From assembly GCA_947629115.1 (NCBI GenBank), contig CANRCL010000062.1, positions 1 to 6,337 on the forward strand: a stretch of 6,337 nucleotides of DNA, in the 5' to 3' direction. This DNA comes from an uncultured Bacilli bacterium. GTDB lineage: Bacteria; Bacillota_I; Bacilli_A; RF39; UBA660. The translations under genes and the position numbers were made by a program. Under the pieces are notes generated by a model that had not been told where the DNA came from, did no database searches, and saw only the letters and a program-made list of their open reading frames with translations. This document shows positions 6,329-6,337 of the stretch, piece after piece. Within the stretch, counting starts at the first letter, position 1, and every line of letters starts with the position of its first letter.

Positions 6329-6337
6329 ATGGTTATT
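5999..6337 (-). CDS. Phosphodiester glycosidase (NAGPA domain), module copy 1, cut by the window edge
   Basis: The frame is open from the stop (5999-6001) to the right edge, giving the last 112 residues of a NAGPA-domain protein. An internal TTG at 6221-6223 is not the start: the 38 codons upstream of it encode conserved family sequence, including FVKLIING, NGSGSGANPRTAIGQ and RSDGAV. Downstream come LLLVTDGRGAKG, GATAADLIEVMSEYGA, NIDGGSSSSMYY and the end RLPTGFVVEKR. The N-terminal half, including any membrane anchor and the NGG motif, lies outside the window. It is about 83% identical over 109 residues to the complete paralogue at 3788-4828, and probably has the same activity: cleavage of sugar-phosphodiester bonds outside the membrane. 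One difference is Ser for Cys after DGGSSS. It is followed 4 nt later by the 382-aa membrane protein gene. Confidence 0.88.
   Translation of the reverse strand, partial: NNHFVKLIINGEEREFNGSGSGANPRTAIGQRSDGAVLLLVTDGRGAKGHLGATAADLIEVMSEYGAVNAANIDGGSSSSMYYDDHYEMSSVTFYYANSSWRLPTGFVVEKR
6001..6006 (-). promoter_or_regulatory. Ribosome binding site of the 382-aa membrane protein
   Basis: AGAGGT overlaps the final Arg codon and the first base of the stop of the NAGPA gene, 6 nt before the ATG at 5992-5994. It supports this start and coupled translation of the pair. Confidence 0.65.

Noticed and set aside
1..6337. Mobile element, CRISPR array, tRNA or rRNA
   Set aside because: I saw no transposase or integrase, no terminal inverted repeats, no regularly spaced repeats and no RNA gene. 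The long direct repeat is explained by coding paralogues.
136..6337. Use of UGA as tryptophan (mycoplasma code)
   Set aside because: All frames are full length with the standard code, and Trp codons I checked are TGG. The absence of TGA stops among seven genes fits simple AT bias.

Overview
The window is strongly AT-rich. Every convincing gene lies on the minus strand, so transcription runs from the right edge toward position 1. Gaps between genes are only 3 to 24 nt, with one 11-nt overlap, and there is no space for internal promoters. This looks like one long operon whose 5' end lies beyond the right edge. Shine-Dalgarno sequences are clear (AAAGGAG type), all seven stop codons are TAA or TAG, and the reading frames are intact with the standard code. 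The protein families and base composition suggest a low-GC Bacillota/Mycoplasmatota-type bacterium, possibly one of the uncultured gut Bacilli lineages such as RF39. The lineage is inference.

Layout in transcription order. (1) The C-terminal part of a phosphodiester glycosidase (NAGPA-domain) protein, cut by the right edge. (2) A 382-aa single-pass membrane protein of unknown family. (3) A complete 346-aa NAGPA-domain protein. (4) A 368-aa paralogue of gene 2. Genes 1-2 and 3-4 are two copies of one two-gene module, so the window holds a tandem module duplication. (5) A fusion of a family 2 glycosyltransferase (polyprenyl-phosphate glycosyltransferase type) with a GtrA-type membrane domain. 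(6) A PAP2 lipid-phosphate phosphatase, overlapping gene 5. (7) A lipoprotein related to the ZnuA/TroA metal-binding proteins, but without a single histidine. A short hairpin with a T-run then ends the operon at about 110-137.

As a working model (inference), genes 5 and 6 supply and recycle a polyprenyl-linked sugar: the glycosyltransferase charges the lipid, GtrA moves it across the membrane, and PAP2 removes phosphate from spent carrier or another lipid phosphate. The NAGPA proteins, anchored outside the membrane, would cleave or trim sugar-phosphodiester bonds in a surface glycan. The unknown membrane proteins, paired one-to-one with NAGPA genes, are candidate partners. The degenerate metal-binding lipoprotein may have been recruited to another extracytoplasmic role.

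The left 110 bases hold no complete gene. They contain a candidate minus-strand promoter with an eight-G run between its -35 and -10 boxes, an arrangement known from phase-variable promoters, plus two tandem ATTTGACAT repeats upstream of it. Whatever it drives lies beyond the left edge.
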